Shown: positions 45,559 to 54,049 of the stretch, in pieces
Position numbering within the stretch: position 1 is the first letter of the stretch
Layout: each line of letters starts with the position of its first letter
NCBI RefSeq assembly: GCF_026016465.1
Contig: NZ_CP100390.1
Location: 4,033,078 to 4,097,077, forward strand
Length of the DNA: 64,000 bases
Origin: Alkalimarinus alittae
GTDB taxonomy: Bacteria; Pseudomonadota; Gammaproteobacteria; Pseudomonadales; Oleiphilaceae
Direction of reading: 5' to 3'
Made by a program: the position numbers and the translations under genes
The notes under the pieces: model-generated
Database searches by the model: none
The model's input: the letters and a program-made list of their open reading frames with translations, nothing else
Told to the model about the DNA's origin: nothing

Positions 45559-46062
45559 CTACAACTCGCTGTTAATTATCGAGATTAACATATCCAGTTT
45601 TCGATTAGATAGTTGGCGATAATCAAAATAAGGCGCAATGATTATTTTTTTGGCGGTATTAAGGTAAAACCCGTCACCCACATCAACAGACGTATCAAGC
45701 ACGCCTAACGTTTGAGCATAAGACTTGCCCGATACGATTAAGATCGTATCGCTAGCAGCTGGCAGGGTATTTAAAGGAGAGAAAATAAGGGTGTGACCGC
45801 ACCCCTGCTGCAACAACACATGATCACGATATGCCTGCCAAGTAGGCTGCCCTCGTTGAGCAATTAGAAACATGAGCTTGGCATAAATATTAAATATCTT
45901 TCGCCAATGATTGCCCGTCGACTCAACAATGTGAGTAATATCACCGCTTTGCAAAGGCTTTAAGGTGTGCAACCCTTGATATTCTGGCATCGGAGGGCGG
46001 TTGCCTATGCATACCGCCAGACGGTAATGACGGTCACCCAACCCTACTATGTGATTATCCAA
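45559..46062 (-). CDS. Hypothetical conserved protein
   Basis: A 167-residue cytoplasmic-looking protein with no signal peptide or membrane helix. It starts MDNHIVGLGDRHYRLAVCIGNRP and I recognise no named domain. The start is TTG at 46062, supported by AGGTGA six bases upstream. It lies between the cinA operon and the LapG gene on the same strand, so it could be co-expressed with either. Function not assigned. Confidence 0.65.
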   Translation of the reverse strand: MDNHIVGLGDRHYRLAVCIGNRPPMPEYQGLHTLKPLQSGDITHIVESTGNHWRKIFNIYAKLMFLIAQRGQPTWQAYRDHVLLQQGCGHTLIFSPLNTLPAASDTILIVSGKSYAQTLGVLDTSVDVGDGFYLNTAKKIIIAPYFDYRQLSNRKLDMLISIINSEL

Positions 46063-46112
46063 TACGTATCACCTGAAACGAATAAAAAGTTTTTCAGGTA
46101 AGCTAACAAATA

Positions 46113-46874
46113 TTAACCGTTAAAACTATAAACCGGTAACAAGTCAGGCCGCTCTGAAGCAGGTAAAATCCTGCCAATCATATTATCTAATATAAGCGGT
46201 TCTTTATTTGGCTCTTCGTAATACGCCAAAACCATATGAGCCTGATTAAGTCTAACCGCTTTTACGTAAGTAATACGAAGGTTTTCAGCCGGTACACCCA
46301 TCGCTAACAAAGTAAAATACTTTGCAATTGAATAATCTTCACAATCGCCAGCATTCGTACTTAACAACTCCACAGGGCTAGCCCAATAATCTTCCTTGCC
46401 CCACTGTGACATATCCGTCTTAAACTCTGCTTCATTAAAAAAGTCATTTACCAGCGACAGTTTTCGCTCAATCAGTAACTTATCACTCAACAAGGTCATC
46501 GCCTGCCAGCGTTCAATCCGCTCTCTTGCAGCCGCGCCATGAGTCTCTTCAATGTCTATTAAAAAACCTTCTTCAAGCTCAATTGGCGCGTTTAGCCCTC
46601 TACTAAAAAAATCGCTTCGTTCATTATGTTTATTCCACCGCGCATATACATCAGATAGCTGCTCAGACTGATGAGCTTCAAGCCGTTTAAAATCATAAGA
46701 AGGTGGTGTCATATTACGATTTGGTAAAATATTTTCACTTAGTGTGCGAACAACCCACTGCAACCCGTTACCCGATTTAGGTAACGTCAATGCGTCTGCA
46801 GTCCCCACGTGAAGCAATACGGCCAAAACGAACACAATAAGCGTTAGTGTCCGCAACCTTAACGTTCGAATCAT
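46113..46874 (-). CDS. Periplasmic transglutaminase-like cysteine protease, LapG-type
   Basis: A 253-residue bacterial transglutaminase-like cysteine protease (BTLCP). A signal peptide of about 28 residues (LTLIVFVLAVLLHVGTADA) precedes the mature chain. The triad is Cys178 (NAGDCEDY), His213 (QAHMV) and Asp230 (ILDNM). LapG cuts the N-terminus of large LapA-type adhesins and is held by the c-di-GMP receptor LapD. Neither LapA nor LapD is in the window. AGGGA lies five bases before the ATG. Confidence 0.85.
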   Translation of the reverse strand: MIRTLRLRTLTLIVFVLAVLLHVGTADALTLPKSGNGLQWVVRTLSENILPNRNMTPPSYDFKRLEAHQSEQLSDVYARWNKHNERSDFFSRGLNAPIELEEGFLIDIEETHGAAARERIERWQAMTLLSDKLLIERKLSLVNDFFNEAEFKTDMSQWGKEDYWASPVELLSTNAGDCEDYSIAKYFTLLAMGVPAENLRITYVKAVRLNQAHMVLAYYEEPNKEPLILDNMIGRILPASERPDLLPVYSFNG

Positions 46875-47422
46875 TATTGTCCCTGCTAGAAAGTCTTTAA
46901 TTTCTCAGTTTTCATCAAAACAGGGCGTTAATTCTTTTTGATCACTACCTCTGATTTGATATTCCGTACCGTTATATCAATAATCGTACCCTCCCTATCG
47001 TTTTTATTGATGTATCAGTAAGTTAAAAACACTCAGGCATCAGGATTAGCAATTGAGCACACTCAGTCAGCGACTTTCTGTTGCTTTTTAGCAACAGAAA
47101 TCATACGAAGATTAAATTAAATTATATATTTCAAATACTTAACATGTCGCCAAAAAGAGACAACACAACAACAACCGTGACTATGCGTCATATCACAAGG
47201 ATATTATTTATCCCCCCCATCAGAGACGACCGCGTCAGCAACTGACCTTATGTGTCAGTCAGTCTTTCATTTATTAAAATAAAAAATATAACCGACTGTT
47301 TTATAAGCAAATATTGTATTGGCACGCTATTCGCTTTATCAAATAGAGTTAAGTAAGCAATAACAGTCAGACGCTAACGATAAATAGCTAAAGCATATTG
47401 AAAGCCGCTGCGGAGGCTCAGC
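46875..47422. other. Long AT-rich intergenic region with one perfect hairpin
   Basis: No coding frame is credible. At 47075-47100 an 11-base perfect inverted repeat TTTCTGTTGCT / AGCAACAGAAA has a four-T loop; there is no T-run afterwards. It could be an operator or a structured RNA. The region should contain promoters of both the LapG gene and the small gene at 47423. Confidence 0.5.
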
Positions 47423-47599
47423 ATGACACACAGCAACATCATAAATATAAAAGATAAAGACGCTAAAAAAGCACTCAATTCATTAAACAGAATCACAGGG
47501 CTCAACTGGGAGTCGTTACCTGTATCGTTGGTAGCAGGCGGTTTGGTGTTTAATGCATCAAAGCAAGAAGACTACACCCTCAATAAAAAAAGGGCGTAA
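47423..47599 (+). CDS. Small hypothetical protein (58 residues)
   Basis: A 58-residue frame beginning MTHSNIINIKDKDAKKALNS and ending NKKRA, with a near-ideal ribosome site GGAGG six bases before the ATG. The sequence has LNRITGLNWESLPVSLVAGG, an amphipathic helix-like stretch, and is basic at both ends. No family recognised and no signal peptide. The strong ribosome site and its position in an otherwise long gap support a real gene. It is convergent with the next gene. Confidence 0.6.
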   Translation: MTHSNIINIKDKDAKKALNSLNRITGLNWESLPVSLVAGGLVFNASKQEDYTLNKKRA

Positions 47600-47647
47600 C
47601 CCCTAGCCAGATAAAGGCTGATCGTCGATTGGACACGATAGAGAAGT

Positions 47648-48139
47648 TTATGCCGTTTTTAAGGTGTTAGATGTCACTGTTTTCGCCGTCAACTTCTGTA
47701 CGTGAAGCTCATCGACAAACGTCAATTGCCCTTCACTTATACCCGCACAGCAAGCTTTAATATATTCAGGCGTTCCATCCGACTCAATGGTCACGCACCC
47801 CGAAAGCATCAGTGAGTAGTCAGCGCCGATATCAGCTTCATCTACCACCACAGCATACTCACCGCTACGGTCCTTATAGCAAATAACCAATGAGACTGTT
47901 TTCTGTGAACTATCAGGTACACGCATCCAAGCTGCTGCATTAAAGGTTAGTTTTACAGGTCCTTGTGTGCTTAATGCTTCTGCAGTGGGCTTTGGCGTTT
48001 TTCGCAACATACTCAAAAACGACTTACGCTTACCCGCATCAAGTAAATCTTTAGGCGAGGGCCCATCCATATATTCTGAGCGAGGAACGTCGACTAAGTG
48101 TTTGAGTTTAAGGAATTTGGTAGGAATTTTTTCATTCAT
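47648..48139 (-). CDS. Hypothetical protein
   Basis: About 163 residues from the ATG at 48139 (MNEKIPTKF), which has GGGA seven bases upstream; an ATG at 48154 would add five residues. No signal peptide or membrane helix. The middle has KLTFNAAAWMRVPDSS and VSLVICYKDRSGEYAVVVDE, suggesting a beta-rich fold. I do not recognise the family. It stands alone between the small gene and a repeat element. Confidence 0.6.
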   Translation of the reverse strand: MNEKIPTKFLKLKHLVDVPRSEYMDGPSPKDLLDAGKRKSFLSMLRKTPKPTAEALSTQGPVKLTFNAAAWMRVPDSSQKTVSLVICYKDRSGEYAVVVDEADIGADYSLMLSGCVTIESDGTPEYIKACCAGISEGQLTFVDELHVQKLTAKTVTSNTLKTA

Positions 48140-48300
48140 TGGTCGATCCCACATAAAAAGTCATTCGTTAACACTATACGGCTAAAGACCTTATGATACG
48201 CTGTGCTAGTTCTCTTGTATTTAAACCCAGTTCACGCCCTAACAGTCAGTAACAAACCGCCTACAGACATTTACAATTTGAGTAGGCACATCAGGTTTCT

Positions 48301-48402
48301 GTAGCCGTGATGCAGCGAAGCGGAATCAAGAAATCGACACCACACCGCACAATCAGCCACCCAACCCTGACGCCAGTCGTGCCTCCTTTCATCAAGGCTA
48401 CG
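48301..48402 (+). repeat. Dispersed palindromic (MITE-like) repeat, family A copy 1
   Basis: About 102 bases. The ends GTAGCC...GATG and CATCAAGGCTACG form terminal inverted repeats and a second pair is GGAATC near the left with a degenerate partner near the right. The ends are nearly identical to those of the copy at 53909-54011 whereas the centre differs. No coding capacity. Confidence 0.75.
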
Positions 48403-48448
48403 ATTACTACAAAGTTCATAATCTTACGAATGTGCCTATACTACTCAT

Positions 48449-48838
48449 ATGAAAGCAAATAAAAACCCTAAATCAAAGCAAGATAAAATACGTGTTTACT
48501 ATGACGCAGCCTGCCCCGTTTGCCGCAAAGATAGAAAAATTTACGACGCCTTGGCAGGTAAAGATGCGGTCGAGTGGTGCGACATTACCGGTAATGACCA
48601 GCAGCTAATCGCTCAAGGAATAGCCCCCAAAGAGGCCTTGATCAAACTCCACGTGCAAAATGGTGAAGGGGTCATTACCAATGACATTGAAGCCTACGTG
48701 CTACTTTTTTCGAATATCTGGTGGCTCAAGCCACTCGCTTGGCTCCTCAATATACATTGGGTTAAAGAAATCTCACGCTCTCTCTACCGCAAGTGGGTTT
48801 TACGTCGACTAACAAAAGATGGCCGACTGAAACCTTAG
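48449..48838 (+). CDS. DCC-family thiol-disulfide oxidoreductase (DUF393)
   Basis: A 129-residue protein with the redox motif CPVC (C22, C25) in VYYDAACPVCRKD, the usual N-terminal place for DUF393 proteins. A later hydrophobic stretch WWLKPLAWLLNI may contact the membrane. The redox partner and substrate are unknown. The ribosome site is poor. It stands 47 bases after a family A repeat. Confidence 0.85.
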   Translation: MKANKNPKSKQDKIRVYYDAACPVCRKDRKIYDALAGKDAVEWCDITGNDQQLIAQGIAPKEALIKLHVQNGEGVITNDIEAYVLLFSNIWWLKPLAWLLNIHWVKEISRSLYRKWVLRRLTKDGRLKP

Positions 48839-48973
48839 GCTTTTAAACAGCATCACACCTCCCACCAGCCCAACACACGCTGAGCCAGCATTTTTTTGAA
48901 ATTGACAACGTCAACATCACGTCGTACCTTAACTATATTGGCCGTGTAAATTTACTAAAATAAGGAACACTAA

Positions 48974-49813
48974 ATGAGCTTTAAAAGCCTTGAAGTCAGC
49001 ATCGAAAACCATATTGCCCACGTTAAGCTAAACCGCCCTAACGAATTAAATTCGATGAACACCGACTTTTGGAAAGAACTCCCTGTCGCCATCAGTGAAA
49101 TAGACAACAAGGCAGAGGCACGGGTGATTGTGATCTCTTCAACCGGTAAGCACTTCTCTGCAGGTATGGATTTAGCGGTATTTACATCACCCAATAGTAT
49201 TCCGATGAATGGCGACCCTGCGCGTATGGCCGAGAACCTGCGTAGAGCGGTACTTCAACTTCAACAAGCCTTTAACGTGTTAGAAGAGGCGCGTATCCCT
49301 GTATTAGTCGCCATTCAAGGTGGCTGCATTGGCGGTGCGGTTGATATGGTCAGCGCCTGCGATAGCCGTTACTGCACTGAAGATACCTTTTTTACTATCA
49401 AAGAAACGCAGCTAGGCATGACCGCAGACCTGGGTACATTGCAACGCCTACCTCACCTTATTCCACAAGGCATTATGAGAGAACTGGCTTACACGGGTCG
49501 AAAGTTTCATGCACAAGAAGCGAAAGAGATCGGTTTGGTCAATAAGGTCTTCCCAACACAAGACGCCATGCTTGACGGCGTAATGGAGGTCGCACGGGAG
49601 ATCGCAAAACAATCCCCTATGGCGGTAGCCGGTTGTAAAGAGATGATCAACTATAGCCGTGATCACAGTGTGGCTGATAGTTTGAAATATATGGCGACAT
49701 GGCAGTCAGGCATGTTCCGCCCTCAAGATATGATGAAGTGCTTTGGCGCTAAAGCACAAAAAGTGGATCCAGACTTTGAGCCTTTGCTACCGATAAAGCC
49801 GCTGTTTAGCTAA
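48974..49813 (+). CDS. Crotonase-family enzyme, delta(3,5)-delta(2,4)-dienoyl-CoA isomerase-like
   Basis: A 279-residue crotonase. The oxyanion segment STGKHFSAGMDL and GGCIGGAVDMVSACD are present. D124, E144 and D152 have the same spacing as the catalytic acids of mammalian ECH1, in a context (KETQLGMTADLGTLQRLP) much closer to dienoyl-CoA isomerase than to plain enoyl-CoA hydratase. It would move double bonds during breakdown of unsaturated fatty acids. AAGGA lies seven bases before the ATG. Monocistronic. Confidence 0.85.
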   Translation: MSFKSLEVSIENHIAHVKLNRPNELNSMNTDFWKELPVAISEIDNKAEARVIVISSTGKHFSAGMDLAVFTSPNSIPMNGDPARMAENLRRAVLQLQQAFNVLEEARIPVLVAIQGGCIGGAVDMVSACDSRYCTEDTFFTIKETQLGMTADLGTLQRLPHLIPQGIMRELAYTGRKFHAQEAKEIGLVNKVFPTQDAMLDGVMEVAREIAKQSPMAVAGCKEMINYSRDHSVADSLKYMATWQSGMFRPQDMMKCFGAKAQKVDPDFEPLLPIKPLFS

Positions 49814-49845
49814 CGCGTGTATTAACTAACGCTTTGTATCACTCG

Positions 49846-49870
49846 GGAGGGTATAATCGCTCTACCCTCC
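49846..49870. terminator. Hairpin between the crotonase and yheU genes
   Basis: GGAGGGTA / TACCCTCC stem with a nine-base loop, followed by TCATTT. The loop side contains TATAAT at 49852-49857, so it may overlap the yheU promoter. Confidence 0.5.
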
Positions 49871-49894
49871 TCATTTAAGCTAAGCAGTAGCGCT

Positions 49895-50110
49895 ATGATA
49901 ATTCCCCACGATCAACTCAGTGAAGACGCCCTCAATAACTTGATTGATGAATACTGTATGCGAGACTGGGGACTTAATGAAACCGAAGAACCACTTGAAA
50001 GCCGGCGAAGACAAGTAGCTCAAGCATTAAAAAGTGGAAAGCTGGTGGTTTTGTATAGCGATTACAACCAATCGGCAGCGCTGACTCAGGCAGATCTGTT
50101 AGAGCGCTAG
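49895..50110 (+). CDS. yheU: YheU family (UPF0270) protein
   Basis: A 71-residue protein matching the YheU family in full: MIIPHDQLSEDALNNLIDEY at the N-terminus and KSGKLVVLYSDYNQSA toward the end. Function unknown. Its length is typical. The ribosome site is weak. It precedes the SDR gene on the same strand by 83 bases. Confidence 0.92.
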   Translation: MIIPHDQLSEDALNNLIDEYCMRDWGLNETEEPLESRRRQVAQALKSGKLVVLYSDYNQSAALTQADLLER

Positions 50111-50193
50111 GTGACAAGGCATAACCTTTAGCCTAATCTGAAATGCAGGAGCGATTACTTACGCTCACGCATTCAAATAACAAAGGTATCTGC

Positions 50194-51030
50194 ATGAAAG
50201 ATTTTAATGGCAACGTTGCGGCCATCACTGGCGCTGCATCAGGCATTGGTCGCGCACTGGCGCTTGAATTATCGTTGCAGGGCTGCCATCTTGCCCTCTG
50301 CGACGTTGATAAAGTAGGCCTTGCCGAAACCGCCGCTCAGATAAAAGGGGTTAACGTCACCACCGCCATCGTCAATGTCGCAGATCGCCAAGCGGTTCAC
50401 GACTGGGCTGATCAGGTCGTTAAAGATCACGGCAAAGTGAATATGATATTCAATAATGCTGGGGTCGCATTAGGCGGTACCGTTCAAGATACCTCCTACG
50501 AAGATTATGAATGGATAATGGGGATTAATCTTTGGGGAGTCATTTATGGAACCAAAGCGTTCTTACCTCATATAAAACAAGCAGGAGAGCCCGGCCACAT
50601 CGTTAATGTCTCGAGTGTTTTTGGTTTATTCTCTCAACCAACCCAAAGTGGTTATAACTTGTCTAAGTTTGCGGTTCGAGGGTTTACTGAATCCCTCCGT
50701 CAAGAGTTAGACCTAGATCAGTCAAATGTGACCGCTACGTCTATCCACCCAGGCGGAATTCAAACGAACATCGCACGAAATGCGAGAATGACCGAAAGTG
50801 TCGAAACGCTCACAGGTAACGCCAGCGCTGAAAACCTAAGAGAGCAATTTGAATCACTCTTTATCACCACACCAGAGCAAGCAGCCAAAACCATTTTAAA
50901 AGGCGTTAAACAAAACAAACGACGGGTTTTAATAGGGCCTGATGCCAAGGCACTGGATATTATGCAGCGCTGTCTACCGGTAAGCTACCAACGACTGGTC
51001 ACCTCTGCATTTAAATGGGCTAGTCGCTAA
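50194..51030 (+). CDS. Short-chain dehydrogenase/reductase (SDR)
   Basis: A 278-residue classical SDR from the ATG at 50194 (AAGG seven bases upstream); an in-frame ATG at 50143 gives 17 extra residues without family similarity. The NAD(P)-binding motif TGAASGIG, NNAG, and the Ser-Tyr-Lys catalytic set (NVSSVFG, SGYNLSK) are intact. It oxidises or reduces an alcohol/ketone of unknown identity. Confidence 0.9.
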   Translation: MKDFNGNVAAITGAASGIGRALALELSLQGCHLALCDVDKVGLAETAAQIKGVNVTTAIVNVADRQAVHDWADQVVKDHGKVNMIFNNAGVALGGTVQDTSYEDYEWIMGINLWGVIYGTKAFLPHIKQAGEPGHIVNVSSVFGLFSQPTQSGYNLSKFAVRGFTESLRQELDLDQSNVTATSIHPGGIQTNIARNARMTESVETLTGNASAENLREQFESLFITTPEQAAKTILKGVKQNKRRVLIGPDAKALDIMQRCLPVSYQRLVTSAFKWASR

Positions 51031-51161
51031 GACGGCCCGCGGCAACCTCACCAACGTTATGAACAACGCGATATTGCTTCTGAGTTTTGGTATGGTCGTG
51101 ATATCGTTAGTTTTAATTTCTCACACTCCTAAATACATTATTAGAAAAGCAGGCTGCCTAA

Positions 51162-51755
51162 ATGAGATCGTTCTCTGAAGTATTTGAAGACTGGTCAAGA
51201 AAGCGACAGGTTATCAAGACCAACCGCCTTAAAACCGACATGCTTCTTACCTTTCTAAATACAGCAGACCAAGAGCAAAAAGCCACCCTGCTAGCGATGG
51301 CGACAGTATTTCGCTCTAGAGTCATCGACCGCTCAGAGCAGTTATCTGGCACCTTATATAATCCAATGCAAAGTGCCGATAAAAAAAGAAGGCTGATTTT
51401 TGAGTTGTTGCAGGCGGTGCAGAATAAAATGCAAGATGAGATGAAGACCGTTAAATCTCAACTAAAAAAGCTGCAATTAACCCCTAACAGCCAGCCACAA
51501 GAACATTGGGAGCTTTCGATTCTCGGCATGGATCTTTGGCTAATTACCCTCGGGGCCACCATTGACAATAAGCAACTCGTCAACTTAAAGCATATTTGGC
51601 AGCAACTCGACAGTGCTGCCGACGAGCTCCCTGAGACGATTAAACGCCTCAGGTCACTTGAAGAAGCCGGTCATGACCCATCTCACACCATGTTTGGTGA
51701 TATTGATGATGAGACGTGGCTAGAAGAAAGTAATTATCGGCCTGCATGGTTTTAG
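51162..51755 (+). CDS. Hypothetical helical protein
   Basis: A 197-residue, mainly helical cytoplasmic protein rich in charged residues, with no signal or membrane segment. It starts MRSFSEVFEDWSRKRQVIKT; I recognise no domain. AGG lies eight bases before the ATG. It is convergent with the spermidine-synthase-like gene downstream. Function not assigned. Confidence 0.65.
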   Translation: MRSFSEVFEDWSRKRQVIKTNRLKTDMLLTFLNTADQEQKATLLAMATVFRSRVIDRSEQLSGTLYNPMQSADKKRRLIFELLQAVQNKMQDEMKTVKSQLKKLQLTPNSQPQEHWELSILGMDLWLITLGATIDNKQLVNLKHIWQQLDSAADELPETIKRLRSLEEAGHDPSHTMFGDIDDETWLEESNYRPAWF

Positions 51756-51769
51756 CTTAACAAGCTGGG

Positions 51770-51807
51770 CTTATAAACCCGTACTTATAAACCCGTACTT
51801 ATAAACC
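51770..51807. repeat. Short tandem repeat, 14-base unit
   Basis: CTTATAAACCCGTA occurs twice in full and a third time in part, overlapping the last codons of the minus-strand gene at 51799. A replication-slippage product. Confidence 0.7.
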
Positions 51808-52548
51808 ATAGTCTTCAAGACGCTTGAGGGGTGTCATCAAAGAGAACCCTAATTGTTCTGATAACGCTTTAGCGTTCTCTTCGAGCTTTTTATCATTTAA
51901 GTCATTGCTTCTTTTACCTGCTAATATCGTCCAATTGCCACCCGGCACACTACAGACCTTCGTTTCAGGAAACCAATCCATTAACGAGCGCAAGCCCTCC
52001 GCTTCGCCGCGGTGGTTTTGCCAGCAATTAAGCACTAACCAGCCATCATCCGACAACAGGTCATGGCAACGCTCGATAAAGGCCGGTTCAAGTTGCTGCT
52101 CATCCAACCCTTCCGGCCCATACAGGTCGCAAAAAATCAAATCGCTAGTACCACGCTTTGCCTTTCTTAAATAGCGCCCAGCATCCATTACTGTCACACT
52201 TAAACGCTCATCTCTAGGTAACTGAAAGAATCGATAGGCGGTGTCTACGACCTCTTGCCGTAGCTCGACCACTTTTAGTGTTGATAATGGAAAGTGATGA
52301 TACATACAACTCACCAAGCTACCGCCACCCAAACCTAAAAAGGTAACGTTTTTAGGTTTATGGAAAAGCAGTACTAGCATCATTGAGCGCGCATAATCAT
52401 GTAACAATAACTGCGGCTCTGTTTTCATGATACAGCTTTGCTCATCTCCGGAGCCAAAGCCTAAGTACCGCTTATTTCCATCATCAAACACCTGAATAGG
52501 GCCTAAATCATCATATGTTCGGAATATTTCTTTGCCTGGAAGAGACAT
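51799..52548 (-). CDS. Spermidine-synthase-like protein (orphan, no aminopropyltransferase Asp motif)
   Basis: A 249-residue protein of the spermidine-synthase superfamily. The nucleotide loop is FLGLGGGSLVSC and the following acidic residue VVELR is kept, but the catalytic DSTDP motif of SpeE is replaced by CDLYGPEGLD, and the N-terminal beta domain is shortened. It may be a methyltransferase-like or non-polyamine relative. True SpeE is encoded at the window start. Substrate unknown. Transcribed alone. Confidence 0.78.
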   Translation of the reverse strand: MSLPGKEIFRTYDDLGPIQVFDDGNKRYLGFGSGDEQSCIMKTEPQLLLHDYARSMMLVLLFHKPKNVTFLGLGGGSLVSCMYHHFPLSTLKVVELRQEVVDTAYRFFQLPRDERLSVTVMDAGRYLRKAKRGTSDLIFCDLYGPEGLDEQQLEPAFIERCHDLLSDDGWLVLNCWQNHRGEAEGLRSLMDWFPETKVCSVPGGNWTILAGKRSNDLNDKKLEENAKALSEQLGFSLMTPLKRLEDYGL

Positions 52549-52759
52549 AACTATTACCTTAGACTGCAGAGTGATATAACTCGCAATTTAAAAGACCATG
52601 TGAGTAAAATGGCGCCATTATCAGTTAATATCGTAGGTACTAGCAAATAAAGAATTCCTTTTGACCTTAGTATGTATCCCCTATAACGGCTCATGTAGAA
52701 TGGGCCATACATATCACACCAAAATAACACTAAAATAACACTCTCAGGAGACTGTACAG

Positions 52760-53206
52760 ATGAATCAAAACCGACTTATGTACACAAGACCGCTTATTTT
52801 TTCTATTTTTCTCGCGGTATTTATTGAAATCATAAACCTAGTGCTCTTCAGTTTTTTAACCGGGTCCTCAGAGCAGTTAGTGGATAAAACATTATGGACC
52901 GTCGGTGTAGGTGGAATTGGTATGGGCGCTGTTTTAGGGGTGTTTCTTGTTCTTTCGTTAGTCGGTCAGATAGAAGGCAAGCAAGCGATAATAGGTACCA
53001 TTTTCTTTTCGGTTCTTATTTTGGGTGTCGTTGCCAAGCTAGCAGCTATTAAAATGGAAACCATCAATATCGCGTTTAATCTAAGTGAGTGGTCATTGCT
53101 CTACTTTCTCAATGGCGTTGTATCAGCAGCGATTGGGGGTGCGTTATTAGGCTGGTTGCTGTTCACTAAAGGCGGCAACAACCTATTAACACGCTTTGGT
53201 TTCTAG
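52760..53206 (+). CDS. Hypothetical four-helix membrane protein
   Basis: A 148-residue inner-membrane protein with four hydrophobic segments at about 9-33, 45-70, 75-95 and 110-137. No named family recognised. AGGAG lies nine bases before the ATG. Monocistronic. Function unknown. Confidence 0.65.
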   Translation: MNQNRLMYTRPLIFSIFLAVFIEIINLVLFSFLTGSSEQLVDKTLWTVGVGGIGMGAVLGVFLVLSLVGQIEGKQAIIGTIFFSVLILGVVAKLAAIKMETINIAFNLSEWSLLYFLNGVVSAAIGGALLGWLLFTKGGNNLLTRFGF

Positions 53207-53222
53207 AGCCTTCTAGTACCTT

Positions 53223-53254
53223 GATTATGGCCGGTTTCAAAGCCTGCCATAATC
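53223..53254. terminator. Hairpin after the membrane-protein gene
   Basis: GATTATGGC / GCCATAATC stem of nine bases with a 14-base loop. No T-run follows; terminator function is uncertain. Confidence 0.45.
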
Positions 53255-53356
53255 TACTCTCCTCGTAAAAGCACACTTCGGCTAGCCTTTGCTAATATGA
53301 TATAGTTCCCTCACTTTATCTAATTATTTCAATCAACTTTCTAATGGCATAAAACA

Positions 53357-53902
53357 ATGAGTGGTTCACTACAAGATCAACTATTGAATATGGGTCTCGC
53401 CAACAAAAAACAGGCTCAGAAAGCTAAAAAAGAAGCGAAGAAAGCTAAAAATGCAAAGAAAGCAGGCCAGTTACCTGATGAACTGCTAGCCGCTGAGCAA
53501 CAAGCCGAAGCCGCTCGTGAGGCGCAATTAAAGCGAGATAAAGAGCTAAATCAACGTCAAAAAGAAGAAAAAGAAAAACGCGCAGCAGAAGCTGAAATAA
53601 AGCAGCTAATAGACAGTAATACGGTTGAGATACCTAAAAAAGACAGCGATATCGCTTATAACTTTGTTCAGGGCACTCAAGTTAAGAAACTGTACGTCAA
53701 CAAAGAGCTACAGACTAAGTTGATGAAAGGGCTTTTATCTATTGCGATATACGGTGATAGCCACCGTTTGGTGCCGACCGAGATAGCCGAGCGGATTCAT
53801 AAACGTGACCCTGACATGGCGATTTGTATTGAGCAAAAAGAGGATATTGATCCAGATGACCCGTATGCAGGTTATGAAGTGCCTGATGATTTAATGTGGT
53901 AA
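53357..53902 (+). CDS. DUF2058 (YaiL) family protein
   Basis: A 181-residue protein with an N-terminal Lys/Ala/Glu-rich coiled-coil (about 12-90) and a conserved C-terminal region with YNFVQGTQVKKLYV and DPYAGYEVPDDLMW, diagnostic of DUF2058. YaiL of E. coli is described as nucleoid/polynucleotide-associated; binding is inferred from the basic coiled coil. Monocistronic and followed by a family A repeat. Confidence 0.9.
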   Translation: MSGSLQDQLLNMGLANKKQAQKAKKEAKKAKNAKKAGQLPDELLAAEQQAEAAREAQLKRDKELNQRQKEEKEKRAAEAEIKQLIDSNTVEIPKKDSDIAYNFVQGTQVKKLYVNKELQTKLMKGLLSIAIYGDSHRLVPTEIAERIHKRDPDMAICIEQKEDIDPDDPYAGYEVPDDLMW

Positions 53903-53908
53903 GTCTAT

Positions 53909-54011
53909 CGTAGCCGTGATGCAGCGCAGCGGAATCAAGGAAAGCCCCAACACCGAGCCCTCCAATGACCAAACCCTGATTCCAGTCGTGCCTCCTTTCA
54001 TCAAGGCTACG
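53909..54011 (+). repeat. Dispersed palindromic (MITE-like) repeat, family A copy 2
   Basis: About 103 bases. Left end CGTAGCCGTGATGCAGCG and right end CATCAAGGCTACG; inner GGAATCA / TGATTCC pair. Its ends match the copy at 48301-48402 almost base for base, with a diverged middle. It begins seven bases after the DUF2058 gene. Confidence 0.75.
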
Positions 54012-54049
54012 GGTAAGGGTTTAAACCGTATAATTAAAAACCTACTCTA

